Assembly (NCBI GenBank): GCA_945643635.1
Contig: CALZFC010000278.1
Span: forward strand, 210,521 to 274,520
Origin: Allodiplogaster sudhausi
Taxonomy: Eukaryota; Nematoda; Chromadorea; Rhabditida; Diplogasteridae
DNA length: 64,000 nt
Reading direction: 5' to 3'
This document shows, one piece after another, positions 30,401 through 46,206 of the stretch. Under the pieces are notes generated by a model. It was not told the origin of the DNA and did not search any database. It saw nothing but the letters and a program-made list of their open reading frames with translations. Both the position numbers and the translations under genes were made by a program. Position 1 is the first letter of the stretch, and every line of letters begins with the position of its first letter.

Positions 30401-33400
30401 GAGGTACTAATTCGATCTGGCTCACTGAAAGGTGTGGCCTAAACCACAAATTTTGGAACGGCTCTGCTTAGGTGGAGCCAAAAATTATGTGAAAAGGATA
30501 GAGAAATTACTCTATCTTCAAAATTCGAGCATCTAGGGCAAGTAATCATACATTAGACGCATGTACATGTACATATAGAGTCGTCATCCTTCTCGCTCAG
30601 CAAAACTTGTTACAAAGGGCTCAGTAACTCGGCATCTTTTTGGACGAGGACATCAAACTTGGATGGTAGTCTCCTTCGCATGTGGTGTTGACGACGTCCA
30701 GATGGACGGAGAATTCTGTTTGCTACGTTAGATTGAAGATTTTAGTTCGGAAACTTTAGCATGTGACTGGTATGGCACAGGCCATTCTCGCACGCACATG
30801 CAGATATGTACGCTACGCGTCCGCTTGCTTCTTCGGTTTAATTACCCAAGTTTGAGGTACTAATTCGATCTGGCTCACTGAAAGGTGTGGCCTAAACCAC
30901 AAATTTTGGAACGGCTCTGCTTAGGTGGAGCCAAAAATTATGTGAAAAGGATAGAGAAATTACTCTATCTTCAAAATTCGAGCATCTAGGGCAAGTAATC
31001 ATACATTAGACGCATGTACATGTACATATAGAGTCGTCATCCTTCTCGCTCAGCAAAACTTGTTACAAAGGGCTCAGTAACTCGGCATCTTTTTGGACGA
31101 GGACATCAAACTTGGATGGTAGTCTCCTTCGCATGTGGTGTTGACGACGTCCAGATGGACGGAGAATTCTGTTTGCTACGTTAGATTGAAGATTTTAGTT
31201 CGGAAACTTTAGCATGTGACTGGTATGGCACAGGCCATTCTCGCACGCACATGCAGATATGTACGCTACGCGTCCGCTTGCTTCTTCGGTTTAATTACCC
31301 AAGTTTGAGGTACTAATTCGATCTGGCTCACTGAAAGGTGTGGCCTAAACCACAAATTTTGGAACGGCTCTGCTTAGGTGGAGCCAAAAATTATGTGAAA
31401 AGGATAGAGAAATTACTCTATCTTCAAAATTCGAGCATCTAGGGCAAGTAATCATACATTAGACGCATGTACATGTACATATAGAGTCGTCATCCTTCTC
31501 GCTCAGCAAAACTTGTTACAAAGGGCTCAGTAACTCGGCATCTTTTTGGACGAGGACATCAAACTTGGATGGTAGTCTCCTTCGCATGTGGTGTTGACGA
31601 CGTCCAGATGGACGGAGAATTCTGTTTGCTACGTTAGATTGAAGATTTTAGTTCGGAAACTTTAGCATGTGACTGGTATGGCACAGGCCATTCTCGCACG
31701 CACATGCAGATATGTACGCTACGCGTCCGCTTGCTTCTTCGGTTTAATTACCCAAGTTTGAGGTACTAATTCGATCTGGCTCACTGAAAGGTGTGGCCTA
31801 AACCACAAATTTTGGAACGGCTCTGCTTAGGTGGAGCCAAAAATTATGTGAAAAGGATAGAGAAATTACTCTATCTTCAAAATTCGAGCATCTAGGGCAA
31901 GTAATCATACATTAGACGCATGTACATGTACATATAGAGTCGTCATCCTTCTCGCTCAGCAAAACTTGTTACAAAGGGCTCAGTAACTCGGCATCTTTTT
32001 GGACGAGGACATCAAACTTGGATGGTAGTCTCCTTCGCATGTGGTGTTGACGACGTCCAGATGGACGGAGAATTCTGTTTGCTACGTTAGATTGAAGATT
32101 TTAGTTCGGAAACTTTAGCATGTGACTGGTATGGCACAGGCCATTCTCGCACGCACATGCAGATATGTACGCTACGCGTCCGCTTGCTTCTTCGGTTTAA
32201 TTACCCAAGTTTGAGGTACTAATTCGATCTGGCTCACTGAAAGGTGTGGCCTAAACCACAAATTTTGGAACGGCTCTGCTTAGGTGGAGCCAAAAATTAT
32301 GTGAAAAGGATAGAGAAATTACTCTATCTTCAAAATTCGAGCATCTAGGGCAAGTAATCATACATTAGACGCATGTACATGTACATATAGAGTCGTCATC
32401 CTTCTCGCTCAGCAAAACTTGTTACAAAGGGCTCAGTAACTCGGCATCTTTTTGGACGAGGACATCAAACTTGGATGGTAGTCTCCTTCGCATGTGGTGT
32501 TGACGACGTCCAGATGGACGGAGAATTCTGTTTGCTACGTTAGATTGAAGATTTTAGTTCGGAAACTTTAGCATGTGACTGGTATGGCACAGGCCATTCT
32601 CGCACGCACATGCAGATATGTACGCTACGCGTCCGCTTGCTTCTTCGGTTTAATTACCCAAGTTTGAGGTACTAATTCGATCTGGCTCACTGAAAGGTGT
32701 GGCCTAAACCACAAATTTTGGAACGGCTCTGCTTAGGTGGAGCCAAAAATTATGTGAAAAGGATAGAGAAATTACTCTATCTTCAAAATTCGAGCATCTA
32801 GGGCAAGTAATCATACATTAGACGCATGTACATGTACATATAGAGTCGTCATCCTTCTCGCTCAGCAAAACTTGTTACAAAGGGCTCAGTAACTCGGCAT
32901 CTTTTTGGACGAGGACATCAAACTTGGATGGTAGTCTCCTTCGCATGTGGTGTTGACGACGTCCAGATGGACGGAGAATTCTGTTTGCTACGTTAGATTG
33001 AAGATTTTAGTTCGGAAACTTTAGCATGTGACTGGTATGGCACAGGCCATTCTCGCACGCACATGCAGATATGTACGCTACGCGTCCGCTTGCTTCTTCG
33101 GTTTAATTACCCAAGTTTGAGGTACTAATTCGATCTGGCTCACTGAAAGGTGTGGCCTAAACCACAAATTTTGGAACGGCTCTGCTTAGGTGGAGCCAAA
33201 AATTATGTGAAAAGGATAGAGAAATTACTCTATCTTCAAAATTCGAGCATCTAGGGCAAGTAATCATACATTAGACGCATGTACATGTACATATAGAGTC
33301 GTCATCCTTCTCGCTCAGCAAAACTTGTTACAAAGGGCTCAGTAACTCGGCATCTTTTTGGACGAGGACATCAAACTTGGATGGTAGTCTCCTTCGCATG

Positions 33401-36400
33401 TGGTGTTGACGACGTCCAGATGGACGGAGAATTCTGTTTGCTACGTTAGATTGAAGATTTTAGTTCGGAAACTTTAGCATGTGACTGGTATGGCACAGGC
33501 CATTCTCGCACGCACATGCAGATATGTACGCTACGCGTCCGCTTGCTTCTTCGGTTTAATTACCCAAGTTTGAGGTACTAATTCGATCTGGCTCACTGAA
33601 AGGTGTGGCCTAAACCACAAATTTTGGAACGGCTCTGCTTAGGTGGAGCCAAAAATTATGTGAAAAGGATAGAGAAATTACTCTATCTTCAAAATTCGAG
33701 CATCTAGGGCAAGTAATCATACATTAGACGCATGTACATGTACATATAGAGTCGTCATCCTTCTCGCTCAGCAAAACTTGTTACAAAGGGCTCAGTAACT
33801 CGGCATCTTTTTGGACGAGGACATCAAACTTGGATGGTAGTCTCCTTCGCATGTGGTGTTGACGACGTCCAGATGGACGGAGAATTCTGTTTGCTACGTT
33901 AGATTGAAGATTTTAGTTCGGAAACTTTAGCATGTGACTGGTATGGCACAGGCCATTCTCGCACGCACATGCAGATATGTACGCTACGCGTCCGCTTGCT
34001 TCTTCGGTTTAATTACCCAAGTTTGAGGTACTAATTCGATCTGGCTCACTGAAAGGTGTGGCCTAAACCACAAATTTTGGAACGGCTCTGCTTAGGTGGA
34101 GCCAAAAATTATGTGAAAAGGATAGAGAAATTACTCTATCTTCAAAATTCGAGCATCTAGGGCAAGTAATCATACATTAGACGCATGTACATGTACATAT
34201 AGAGTCGTCATCCTTCTCGCTCAGCAAAACTTGTTACAAAGGGCTCAGTAACTCGGCATCTTTTTGGACGAGGACATCAAACTTGGATGGTAGTCTCCTT
34301 CGCATGTGGTGTTGACGACGTCCAGATGGACGGAGAATTCTGTTTGCTACGTTAGATTGAAGATTTTAGTTCGGAAACTTTAGCATGTGACTGGTATGGC
34401 ACAGGCCATTCTCGCACGCACATGCAGATATGTACGCTACGCGTCCGCTTGCTTCTTCGGTTTAATTACCCAAGTTTGAGGTACTAATTCGATCTGGCTC
34501 ACTGAAAGGTGTGGCCTAAACCACAAATTTTGGAACGGCTCTGCTTAGGTGGAGCCAAAAATTATGTGAAAAGGATAGAGAAATTACTCTATCTTCAAAA
34601 TTCGAGCATCTAGGGCAAGTAATCATACATTAGACGCATGTACATGTACATATAGAGTCGTCATCCTTCTCGCTCAGCAAAACTTGTTACAAAGGGCTCA
34701 GTAACTCGGCATCTTTTTGGACGAGGACATCAAACTTGGATGGTAGTCTCCTTCGCATGTGGTGTTGACGACGTCCAGATGGACGGAGAATTCTGTTTGC
34801 TACGTTAGATTGAAGATTTTAGTTCGGAAACTTTAGCATGTGACTGGTATGGCACAGGCCATTCTCGCACGCACATGCAGATATGTACGCTACGCGTCCG
34901 CTTGCTTCTTCGGTTTAATTACCCAAGTTTGAGGTACTAATTCGATCTGGCTCACTGAAAGGTGTGGCCTAAACCACAAATTTTGGAACGGCTCTGCTTA
35001 GGTGGAGCCAAAAATTATGTGAAAAGGATAGAGAAATTACTCTATCTTCAAAATTCGAGCATCTAGGGCAAGTAATCATACATTAGACGCATGTACATGT
35101 ACATATAGAGTCGTCATCCTTCTCGCTCAGCAAAACTTGTTACAAAGGGCTCAGTAACTCGGCATCTTTTTGGACGAGGACATCAAACTTGGATGGTAGT
35201 CTCCTTCGCATGTGGTGTTGACGACGTCCAGATGGACGGAGAATTCTGTTTGCTACGTTAGATTGAAGATTTTAGTTCGGAAACTTTAGCATGTGACTGG
35301 TATGGCACAGGCCATTCTCGCACGCACATGCAGATATGTACGCTACGCGTCCGCTTGCTTCTTCGGTTTAATTACCCAAGTTTGAGGTACTAATTCGATC
35401 TGGCTCACTGAAAGGTGTGGCCTAAACCACAAATTTTGGAACGGCTCTGCTTAGGTGGAGCCAAAAATTATGTGAAAAGGATAGAGAAATTACTCTATCT
35501 TCAAAATTCGAGCATCTAGGGCAAGTAATCATACATTAGACGCATGTACATGTACATATAGAGTCGTCATCCTTCTCGCTCAGCAAAACTTGTTACAAAG
35601 GGCTCAGTAACTCGGCATCTTTTTGGACGAGGACATCAAACTTGGATGGTAGTCTCCTTCGCATGTGGTGTTGACGACGTCCAGATGGACGGAGAATTCT
35701 GTTTGCTACGTTAGATTGAAGATTTTAGTTCGGAAACTTTAGCATGTGACTGGTATGGCACAGGCCATTCTCGCACGCACATGCAGATATGTACGCTACG
35801 CGTCCGCTTGCTTCTTCGGTTTAATTACCCAAGTTTGAGGTACTAATTCGATCTGGCTCACTGAAAGGTGTGGCCTAAACCACAAATTTTGGAACGGCTC
35901 TGCTTAGGTGGAGCCAAAAATTATGTGAAAAGGATAGAGAAATTACTCTATCTTCAAAATTCGAGCATCTAGGGCAAGTAATCATACATTAGACGCATGT
36001 ACATGTACATATAGAGTCGTCATCCTTCTCGCTCAGCAAAACTTGTTACAAAGGGCTCAGTAACTCGGCATCTTTTTGGACGAGGACATCAAACTTGGAT
36101 GGTAGTCTCCTTCGCATGTGGTGTTGACGACGTCCAGATGGACGGAGAATTCTGTTTGCTACGTTAGATTGAAGATTTTAGTTCGGAAACTTTAGCATGT
36201 GACTGGTATGGCACAGGCCATTCTCGCACGCACATGCAGATATGTACGCTACGCGTCCGCTTGCTTCTTCGGTTTAATTACCCAAGTTTGAGGTACTAAT
36301 TCGATCTGGCTCACTGAAAGGTGTGGCCTAAACCACAAATTTTGGAACGGCTCTGCTTAGGTGGAGCCAAAAATTATGTGAAAAGGATAGAGAAATTACT

Positions 36401-37598
36401 CTATCTTCAAAATTCGAGCATCTAGGGCAAGTAATCATACATTAGACGCATGTACATGTACATATAGAGTCGTCATCCTTCTCGCTCAGCAAAACTTGTT
36501 ACAAAGGGCTCAGTAACTCGGCATCTTTTTGGACGAGGACATCAAACTTGGATGGTAGTCTCCTTCGCATGTGGTGTTGACGACGTCCAGATGGACGGAG
36601 AATTCTGTTTGCTACGTTAGATTGAAGATTTTAGTTCGGAAACTTTAGCATGTGACTGGTATGGCACAGGCCATTCTCGCACGCACATGCAGATATGTAC
36701 GCTACGCGTCCGCTTGCTTCTTCGGTTTAATTACCCAAGTTTGAGGTACTAATTCGATCTGGCTCACTGAAAGGTGTGGCCTAAACCACAAATTTTGGAA
36801 CGGCTCTGCTTAGGTGGAGCCAAAAATTATGTGAAAAGGATAGAGAAATTACTCTATCTTCAAAATTCGAGCATCTAGGGCAAGTAATCATACATTAGAC
36901 GCATGTACATGTACATATAGAGTCGTCATCCTTCTCGCTCAGCAAAACTTGTTACAAAGGGCTCAGTAACTCGGCATCTTTTTGGACGAGGACATCAAAC
37001 TTGGATGGTAGTCTCCTTCGCATGTGGTGTTGACGACGTCCAGATGGACGGAGAATTCTGTTTGCTACGTTAGATTGAAGATTTTAGTTCGGAAACTTTA
37101 GCATGTGACTGGTATGGCACAGGCCATTCTCGCACGCACATGCAGATATGTACGCTACGCGTCCGCTTGCTTCTTCGGTTTAATTACCCAAGTTTGAGGT
37201 ACTAATTCGATCTGGCTCACTGAAAGGTGTGGCCTAAACCACAAATTTTGGAACGGCTCTGCTTAGGTGGAGCCAAAAATTATGTGAAAAGGATAGAGAA
37301 ATTACTCTATCTTCAAAATTCGAGCATCTAGGGCAAGTAATCATACATTAGACGCATGTACATGTACATATAGAGTCGTCATCCTTCTCGCTCAGCAAAA
37401 CTTGTTACAAAGGGCTCAGTAACTCGGCATCTTTTTGGACGAGGACATCAAACTTGGATGGTAGTCTCCTTCGCATGTGGTGTTGACGACGTCCAGATGG
37501 ACGGAGAATTCTGTTTGCTACGTTAGATTGAAGATTTTAGTTCGGAAACTTTAGCATGTGACTGGTATGGCACAGGCCATTCTCGCACGCACATGCAG

Positions 37599-40500
37599 AT
37601 ATGTACGCTACGCGTCCGCTTGCTTCTTCGGTTTAATTACCCAAGTTTGAGGTACTAATTCGATCTGGCTCACTGAAAGGTGTGGCCTAAACCACAAATT
37701 TTGGAACGGCTCTGCTTAGGTGGAGCCAAAAATTATGTGAAAAGGATAGAGAAATTACTCTATCTTCAAAATTCGAGCATCTAGGGCAAGTAATCATACA
37801 TTAGACGCATGTACATGTACATATAGAGTCGTCATCCTTCTCGCTCAGCAAAACTTGTTACAAAGGGCTCAGTAACTCGGCATCTTTTTGGACGAGGACA
37901 TCAAACTTGGATGGTAGTCTCCTTCGCATGTGGTGTTGACGACGTCCAGATGGACGGAGAATTCTGTTTGCTACGTTAGATTGAAGATTTTAGTTCATAA
38001 ACTTTAGCATGTGACTGGTATGGCACAGGCCATTCTCGCACGCACATGCAGATATGTACGCTACGCGTCCGCTTGCTTCTTCGGTTTAATTACCCAAGTT
38101 TGAGGTACTAATTCGATCTGGCTCACTGAAAGGTGTGGCCTAAACCACAAATTTTGGAACGGCTCTGCTTAGGTGGAGCCAAAAATTATGTGAAAAGGAT
38201 AGAGAAATTACTCTATCTTCAAAATTCGAGCATCTAGGGCAAGTAATCATACATTAGACGCATGTACATGTACATATAGAGTCGTCATCCTTCTCGCTCA
38301 GCAAAACTTGTTACAAAGGGCTCAGTAACTCGGCATCTTTTTGGACGAGGACATCAAACTTGGATGGTAGTCTCCTTCGCATGTGGTGTTGACGACGTCC
38401 AGATGGACGGAGAATTCTGTTTGCTACGTTAGATTGAAGATTTTAGTTCGGAAACTTTAGCATGTGACTGGTATGGCACAGGCCATTCTCGCACGCACAT
38501 GCAGATATGTACGCTACGCGTCCGCTTGCTTCTTCGGTTTAATTACCCAAGTTTGAGGTACTAATTCGATCTGGCTCACTGAAAGGTGTGGCCTAAACCA
38601 CAAATTTTGGAACGGCTCTGCTTAGGTGGAGCCAAAAATTATGTGAAAAGGATAGAGAAATTACTCTATCTTCAAAATTCGAGCATCTAGGGCAAGTAAT
38701 CATACATTAGACGCATGTACATGTACATATAGAGTCGTCATCCTTCTCGCTCAGCAAAACTTGTTACAAAGGGCTCAGTAACTCGGCATCTTTTTGGACG
38801 AGGACATCAAACTTGGATGGTAGTCTCCTTCGCATGTGGTGTTGACGACGTCCAGATGGACGGAGAATTCTGTTTGCTACGTTAGATTGAAGATTTTAGT
38901 TCGGAAACTTTAGCATGTGACTGGTATGGCACAGGCCATTCTCGCACGCACATGCAGATATGTACGCTACGCGTCCGCTTGCTTCTTCGGTTTAATTACC
39001 CAAGTTTGAGGTACTAATTCGATCTGGCTCACTGAAAGGTGTGGCCTAAACCACAAATTTTGGAACGGCTCTGCTTAGGTGGAGCCAAAAATTATGTGAA
39101 AAGGATAGAGAAATTACTCTATCTTCAAAATTCGAGCATCTAGGGCAAGTAATCATACATTAGACGCATGTACATGTACATATAGAGTCGTCATCCTTCT
39201 CGCTCAGCAAAACTTGTTACAAAGGGCTCAGTAACTCGGCATCTTTTTGGACGAGGACATCAAACTTGGATGGTAGTCTCCTTCGCATGTGGTGTTGACG
39301 ACGTCCAGATGGACGGAGAATTCTGTTTGCTACGTTAGATTGAAGATTTTAGTTCGGAAACTTTAGCATGTGACTGGTATGGCACAGGCCATTCTCGCAC
39401 GCACATGCAGATATGTACGCTACGCGTCCGCTTGCTTCTTCGGTTTAATTACCCAAGTTTGAGGTACTAATTCGATCTGGCTCACTGAAAGGTGTGGCCT
39501 AAACCACAAATTTTGGAACGGCTCTGCTTAGGTGGAGCCAAAAATTATGTGAAAAGGATAGAGAAATTACTCTATCTTCAAAATTCGAGCATCTAGGGCA
39601 AGTAATCATACATTAGACGCATGTACATGTACATATAGAGTCGTCATCCTTCTCGCTCAGCAAAACTTGTTACAAAGGGCTCAGTAACTCGGCATCTTTT
39701 TGGACGAGGACATCAAACTTGGATGGTAGTCTCCTTCGCATGTGGTGTTGACGACGTCCAGATGGACGGAGAATTCTGTTTGCTACGTTAGATTGAAGAT
39801 TTTAGTTCGGAAACTTTAGCATGTGACTGGTATGGCACAGGCCATTCTCGCACGCACATGCAGATATGTACGCTACGCGTCCGCTTGCTTCTTCGGTTTA
39901 ATTACCCAAGTTTGAGGTACTAATTCGATCTGGCTCACTGAAAGGTGTGGCCTAAACCACAAATTTTGGAACGGCTCTGCTTAGGTGGAGCCAAAAATTA
40001 TGTGAAAAGGATAGAGAAATTACTCTATCTTCAAAATTCGAGCATCTAGGGCAAGTAATCATACATTAGACGCATGTACATGTACATATAGAGTCGTCAT
40101 CCTTCTCGCTCAGCAAAACTTGTTACAAAGGGCTCAGTAACTCGGCATCTTTTTGGACGAGGACATCAAACTTGGATGGTAGTCTCCTTCGCATGTGGTG
40201 TTGACGACGTCCAGATGGACGGAGAATTCTGTTTGCTACGTTAGATTGAAGATTTTAGTTCGGAAACTTTAGCATGTGACTGGTATGGCACAGGCCATTC
40301 TCGCACGCACATGCAGATATGTACGCTACGCGTCCGCTTGCTTCTTCGGTTTAATTACCCAAGTTTGAGGTACTAATTCGATCTGGCTCACTGAAAGGTG
40401 TGGCCTAAACCACAAATTTTGGAACGGCTCTGCTTAGGTGGAGCCAAAAATTATGTGAAAAGGATAGAGAAATTACTCTATCTTCAAAATTCGAGCATCT

Positions 40501-43500
40501 AGGGCAAGTAATCATACATTAGACGCATGTACATGTACATATAGAGTCGTCATCCTTCTCGCTCAGCAAAACTTGTTACAAAGGGCTCAGTAACTCGGCA
40601 TCTTTTTGGACGAGGACATCAAACTTGGATGGTAGTCTCCTTCGCATGTGGTGTTGACGACGTCCAGATGGACGGAGAATTCTGTTTGCTACGTTAGATT
40701 GAAGATTTTAGTTCGGAAACTTTAGCATGTGACTGGTATGGCACAGGCCATTCTCGCACGCACATGCAGATATGTACGCTACGCGTCCGCTTGCTTCTTC
40801 GGTTTAATTACCCAAGTTTGAGGTACTAATTCGATCTGGCTCACTGAAAGGTGTGGCCTAAACCACAAATTTTGGAACGGCTCTGCTTAGGTGGAGCCAA
40901 AAATTATGTGAAAAGGATAGAGAAATTACTCTATCTTCAAAATTCGAGCATCTAGGGCAAGTAATCATACATTAGACGCATGTACATGTACATATAGAGT
41001 CGTCATCCTTCTCGCTCAGCAAAACTTGTTACAAAGGGCTCAGTAACTCGGCATCTTTTTGGACGAGGACATCAAACTTGGATGGTAGTCTCCTTCGCAT
41101 GTGGTGTTGACGACGTCCAGATGGACGGAGAATTCTGTTTGCTACGTTAGATTGAAGATTTTAGTTCATAAACTTTAGCATGTGACTGGTATGGCACAGG
41201 CCATTCTCGCACGCACATGCAGATATGTACGCTACGCGTCCGCTTGCTTCTTCGGTTTAATTACCCAAGTTTGAGGTACTAATTCGATCTGGCTCACTGA
41301 AAGGTGTGGCCTAAACCACAAATTTTGGAACGGCTCTGCTTAGGTGGAGCCAAAAATTATGTGAAAAGGATAGAGAAATTACTCTATCTTCAAAATTCGA
41401 GCATCTAGGGCAAGTAATCATACATTAGACGCATGTACATGTACATATAGAGTCGTCATCCTTCTCGCTCAGCAAAACTTGTTACAAAGGGCTCAGTAAC
41501 TCGGCATCTTTTTGGACGAGGACATCAAACTTGGATGGTAGTCTCCTTCGCATGTGGTGTTGACGACGTCCAGATGGACGGAGAATTCTGTTTGCTACGT
41601 TAGATTGAAGATTTTAGTTCGGAAACTTTAGCATGTGACTGGTATGGCACAGGCCATTCTCGCACGCACATGCAGATATGTACGCTACGCGTCCGCTTGC
41701 TTCTTCGGTTTAATTACCCAAGTTTGAGGTACTAATTCGATCTGGCTCACTGAAAGGTGTGGCCTAAACCACAAATTTTGGAACGGCTCTGCTTAGGTGG
41801 AGCCAAAAATTATGTGAAAAGGATAGAGAAATTACTCTATCTTCAAAATTCGAGCATCTAGGGCAAGTAATCATACATTAGACGCATGTACATGTACATA
41901 TAGAGTCGTCATCCTTCTCGCTCAGCAAAACTTGTTACAAAGGGCTCAGTAACTCGGCATCTTTTTGGACGAGGACATCAAACTTGGATGGTAGTCTCCT
42001 TCGCATGTGGTGTTGACGACGTCCAGATGGACGGAGAATTCTGTTTGCTACGTTAGATTGAAGATTTTAGTTCGGAAACTTTAGCATGTGACTGGTATGG
42101 CACAGGCCATTCTCGCACGCACATGCAGATATGTACGCTACGCGTCCGCTTGCTTCTTCGGTTTAATTACCCAAGTTTGAGGTACTAATTCGATCTGGCT
42201 CACTGAAAGGTGTGGCCTAAACCACAAATTTTGGAACGGCTCTGCTTAGGTGGAGCCAAAAATTATGTGAAAAGGATAGAGAAATTACTCTATCTTCAAA
42301 ATTCGAGCATCTAGGGCAAGTAATCATACATTAGACGCATGTACATGTACATATAGAGTCGTCATCCTTCTCGCTCAGCAAAACTTGTTACAAAGGGCTC
42401 AGTAACTCGGCATCTTTTTGGACGAGGACATCAAACTTGGATGGTAGTCTCCTTCGCATGTGGTGTTGACGACGTCCAGATGGACGGAGAATTCTGTTTG
42501 CTACGTTAGATTGAAGATTTTAGTTCGGAAACTTTAGCATGTGACTGGTATGGCACAGGCCATTCTCGCACGCACATGCAGATATGTACGCTACGCGTCC
42601 GCTTGCTTCTTCGGTTTAATTACCCAAGTTTGAGGTACTAATTCGATCTGGCTCACTGAAAGGTGTGGCCTAAACCACAAATTTTGGAACGGCTCTGCTT
42701 AGGTGGAGCCAAAAATTATGTGAAAAGGATAGAGAAATTACTCTATCTTCAAAATTCGAGCATCTAGGGCAAGTAATCATACATTAGACGCATGTACATG
42801 TACATATAGAGTCGTCATCCTTCTCGCTCAGCAAAACTTGTTACAAAGGGCTCAGTAACTCGGCATCTTTTTGGACGAGGACATCAAACTTGGATGGTAG
42901 TCTCCTTCGCATGTGGTGTTGACGACGTCCAGATGGACGGAGAATTCTGTTTGCTACGTTAGATTGAAGATTTTAGTTCATAAACTTTAGCATGTGACTG
43001 GTATGGCACAGGCCATTCTCGCACGCACATGCAGATATGTACGCTACGCGTCCGCTTGCTTCTTCGGTTTAATTACCCAAGTTTGAGGTACTAATTCGAT
43101 CTGGCTCACTGAAAGGTGTGGCCTAAACCACAAATTTTGGAACGGCTCTGCTTAGGTGGAGCCAAAAATTATGTGAAAAGGATAGAGAAATTACTCTATC
43201 TTCAAAATTCGAGCATCTAGGGCAAGTAATCATACATTAGACGCATGTACATGTACATATAGAGTCGTCATCCTTCTCGCTCAGCAAAACTTGTTACAAA
43301 GGGCTCAGTAACTCGGCATCTTTTTGGACGAGGACATCAAACTTGGATGGTAGTCTCCTTCGCATGTGGTGTTGACGACGTCCAGATGGACGGAGAATTC
43401 TGTTTGCTACGTTAGATTGAAGATTTTAGTTCGGAAACTTTAGCATGTGACTGGTATGGCACAGGCCATTCTCGCACGCACATGCAGATATGTACGCTAC

Positions 43501-45753
43501 GCGTCCGCTTGCTTCTTCGGTTTAATTACCCAAGTTTGAGGTACTAATTCGATCTGGCTCACTGAAAGGTGTGGCCTAAACCACAAATTTTGGAACGGCT
43601 CTGCTTAGGTGGAGCCAAAAATTATGTGAAAAGGATAGAGAAATTACTCTATCTTCAAAATTCGAGCATCTAGGGCAAGTAATCATACATTAGACGCATG
43701 TACATGTACATATAGAGTCGTCATCCTTCTCGCTCAGCAAAACTTGTTACAAAGGGCTCAGTAACTCGGCATCTTTTTGGACGAGGACATCAAACTTGGA
43801 TGGTAGTCTCCTTCGCATGTGGTGTTGACGACGTCCAGATGGACGGAGAATTCTGTTTGCTACGTTAGATTGAAGATTTTAGTTCGGAAACTTTAGCATG
43901 TGACTGGTATGGCACAGGCCATTCTCGCACGCACATGCAGATATGTACGCTACGCGTCCGCTTGCTTCTTCGGTTTAATTACCCAAGTTTGAGGTACTAA
44001 TTCGATCTGGCTCACTGAAAGGTGTGGCCTAAACCACAAATTTTGGAACGGCTCTGCTTAGGTGGAGCCAAAAATTATGTGAAAAGGATAGAGAAATTAC
44101 TCTATCTTCAAAATTCGAGCATCTAGGGCAAGTAATCATACATTAGACGCATGTACATGTACATATAGAGTCGTCATCCTTCTCGCTCAGCAAAACTTGT
44201 TACAAAGGGCTCAGTAACTCGGCATCTTTTTGGACGAGGACATCAAACTTGGATGGTAGTCTCCTTCGCATGTGGTGTTGACGACGTCCAGATGGACGGA
44301 GAATTCTGTTTGCTACGTTAGATTGAAGATTTTAGTTCATAAACTTTAGCATGTGACTGGTATGGCACAGGCCATTCTCGCACGCACATGCAGATATGTA
44401 CGCTACGCGTCCGCTTGCTTCTTCGGTTTAATTACCCAAGTTTGAGGTACTAATTCGATCTGGCTCACTGAAAGGTGTGGCCTAAACCACAAATTTTGGA
44501 ACGGCTCTGCTTAGGTGGAGCCAAAAATTATGTGAAAAGGATAGAGAAATTACTCTATCTTCAAAATTCGAGCATCTAGGGCAAGTAATCATACATTAGA
44601 CGCATGTACATGTACATATAGAGTCGTCATCCTTCTCGCTCAGCAAAACTTGTTACAAAGGGCTCAGTAACTCGGCATCTTTTTGGACGAGGACATCAAA
44701 CTTGGATGGTAGTCTCCTTCGCATGTGGTGTTGACGACGTCCAGATGGACGGAGAATTCTGTTTGCTACGTTAGATTGAAGATTTTAGTTCATAAACTTT
44801 AGCATGTGACTGGTATGGCACAGGCCATTCTCGCACGCACATGCAGATATGTACGCTACGCGTCCGCTTGCTTCTTCGGTTTAATTACCCAAGTTTGAGG
44901 TACTAATTCGATCTGGCTCACTGAAAGGTGTGGCCTAAACCACAAATTTTGGAACGGCTCTGCTTAGGTGGAGCCAAAAATTATGTGAAAAGGATAGAGA
45001 AATTACTCTATCTTCAAAATTCGAGCATCTAGGGCAAGTAATCATACATTAGACGCATGTACATGTACATATAGAGTCGTCATCCTTCTCGCTCAGCAAA
45101 ACTTGTTACAAAGGGCTCAGTAACTCGGCATCTTTTTGGACGAGGACATCAAACTTGGATGGTAGTCTCCTTCGCATGTGGTGTTGACGACGTCCAGATG
45201 GACGGAGAATTCTGTTTGCTACGTTAGATTGAAGATTTTAGTTCATAAACTTTAGCATGTGACTGGTATGGCACAGGCCATTCTCGCACGCACATGCAGA
45301 TATGTACGCTACGCGTCCGCTTGCTTCTTCGGTTTAATTACCCAAGTTTGAGGTACTAATTCGATCTGGCTCACTGAAAGGTGTGGCCTAAACCACAAAT
45401 TTTGGAACGGCTCTGCTTAGGTGGAGCCAAAAATTATGTGAAAAGGATAGAGAAATTACTCTATCTTCAAAATTCGAGCATCTAGGGCAAGTAATCATAC
45501 ATTAGACGCATGTACATGTACATATAGAGTCGTCATCCTTCTCGCTCAGCAAAACTTGTTACAAAGGGCTCAGTAACTCGGCATCTTTTTGGACGAGGAC
45601 ATCAAACTTGGATGGTAGTCTCCTTCGCATGTGGTGTTGACGACGTCCAGATGGACGGAGAATTCTGTTTGCTACGTTAGATTGAAGATTTTAGTTCGGA
45701 AACTTTAGCATGTGACTGGTATGGCACAGGCCATTCTCGCACGCACATGCAGA
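37599..45753. repeat. Satellite zone with scattered GG>AT variant monomers
   Basis: A dinucleotide change at monomer positions 398-399 (ttcggaaac to ttcataaac) first appears at 37997. It recurs at 41168, 42980, 44339, 44792 and 45245 here, then at 46151, 47057 and 47963 further on. The gaps are 7, 4, 3, 1, 1, 2, 2 and 2 monomers, so the variant becomes commoner toward the right. Every monomer I inspected downstream of the retroelement also carries it. The zone marks the shift from the fully homogenised core to the array edge. Confidence 0.95.
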
Positions 45754-46206
45754 TATGTACGCTACGCGTCCGCTTGCTTCTTCGGTTTAATTACCCAAGT
45801 TTGAGGTACTAATTCGATCTGGCTCACTGAAAGGTGTGGCCTAAACCACAAATTTTGGAACGGCTCTGCTTAGGTGGAGCCAAAAATTATGTGAAAAGGA
45901 TAGAGAAATTACTCTATCTTCAAAATTCGAGCATCTAGGGCAAGTAATCATACATTAGACGCATGTACATGTACATATAGAGTCGTCATCCTTCTCGCTC
46001 AGCAAAACTTGTTACAAAGGGCTCAGTAACTCGGCATCTTTTTGGACGAGGACATCAAACTTGGATGGTAGTCTCCTTCGCATGTGGTGTTGACGACGTC
46101 CAGATGGACGGAGAATTCTGTTTGCTACGTTAGATTGAAGATTTTAGTTCATAAACTTTAGCATGTGACTGGTATGGCACAGGCCATTCTCGCACGCACA
46201 TGCAGA

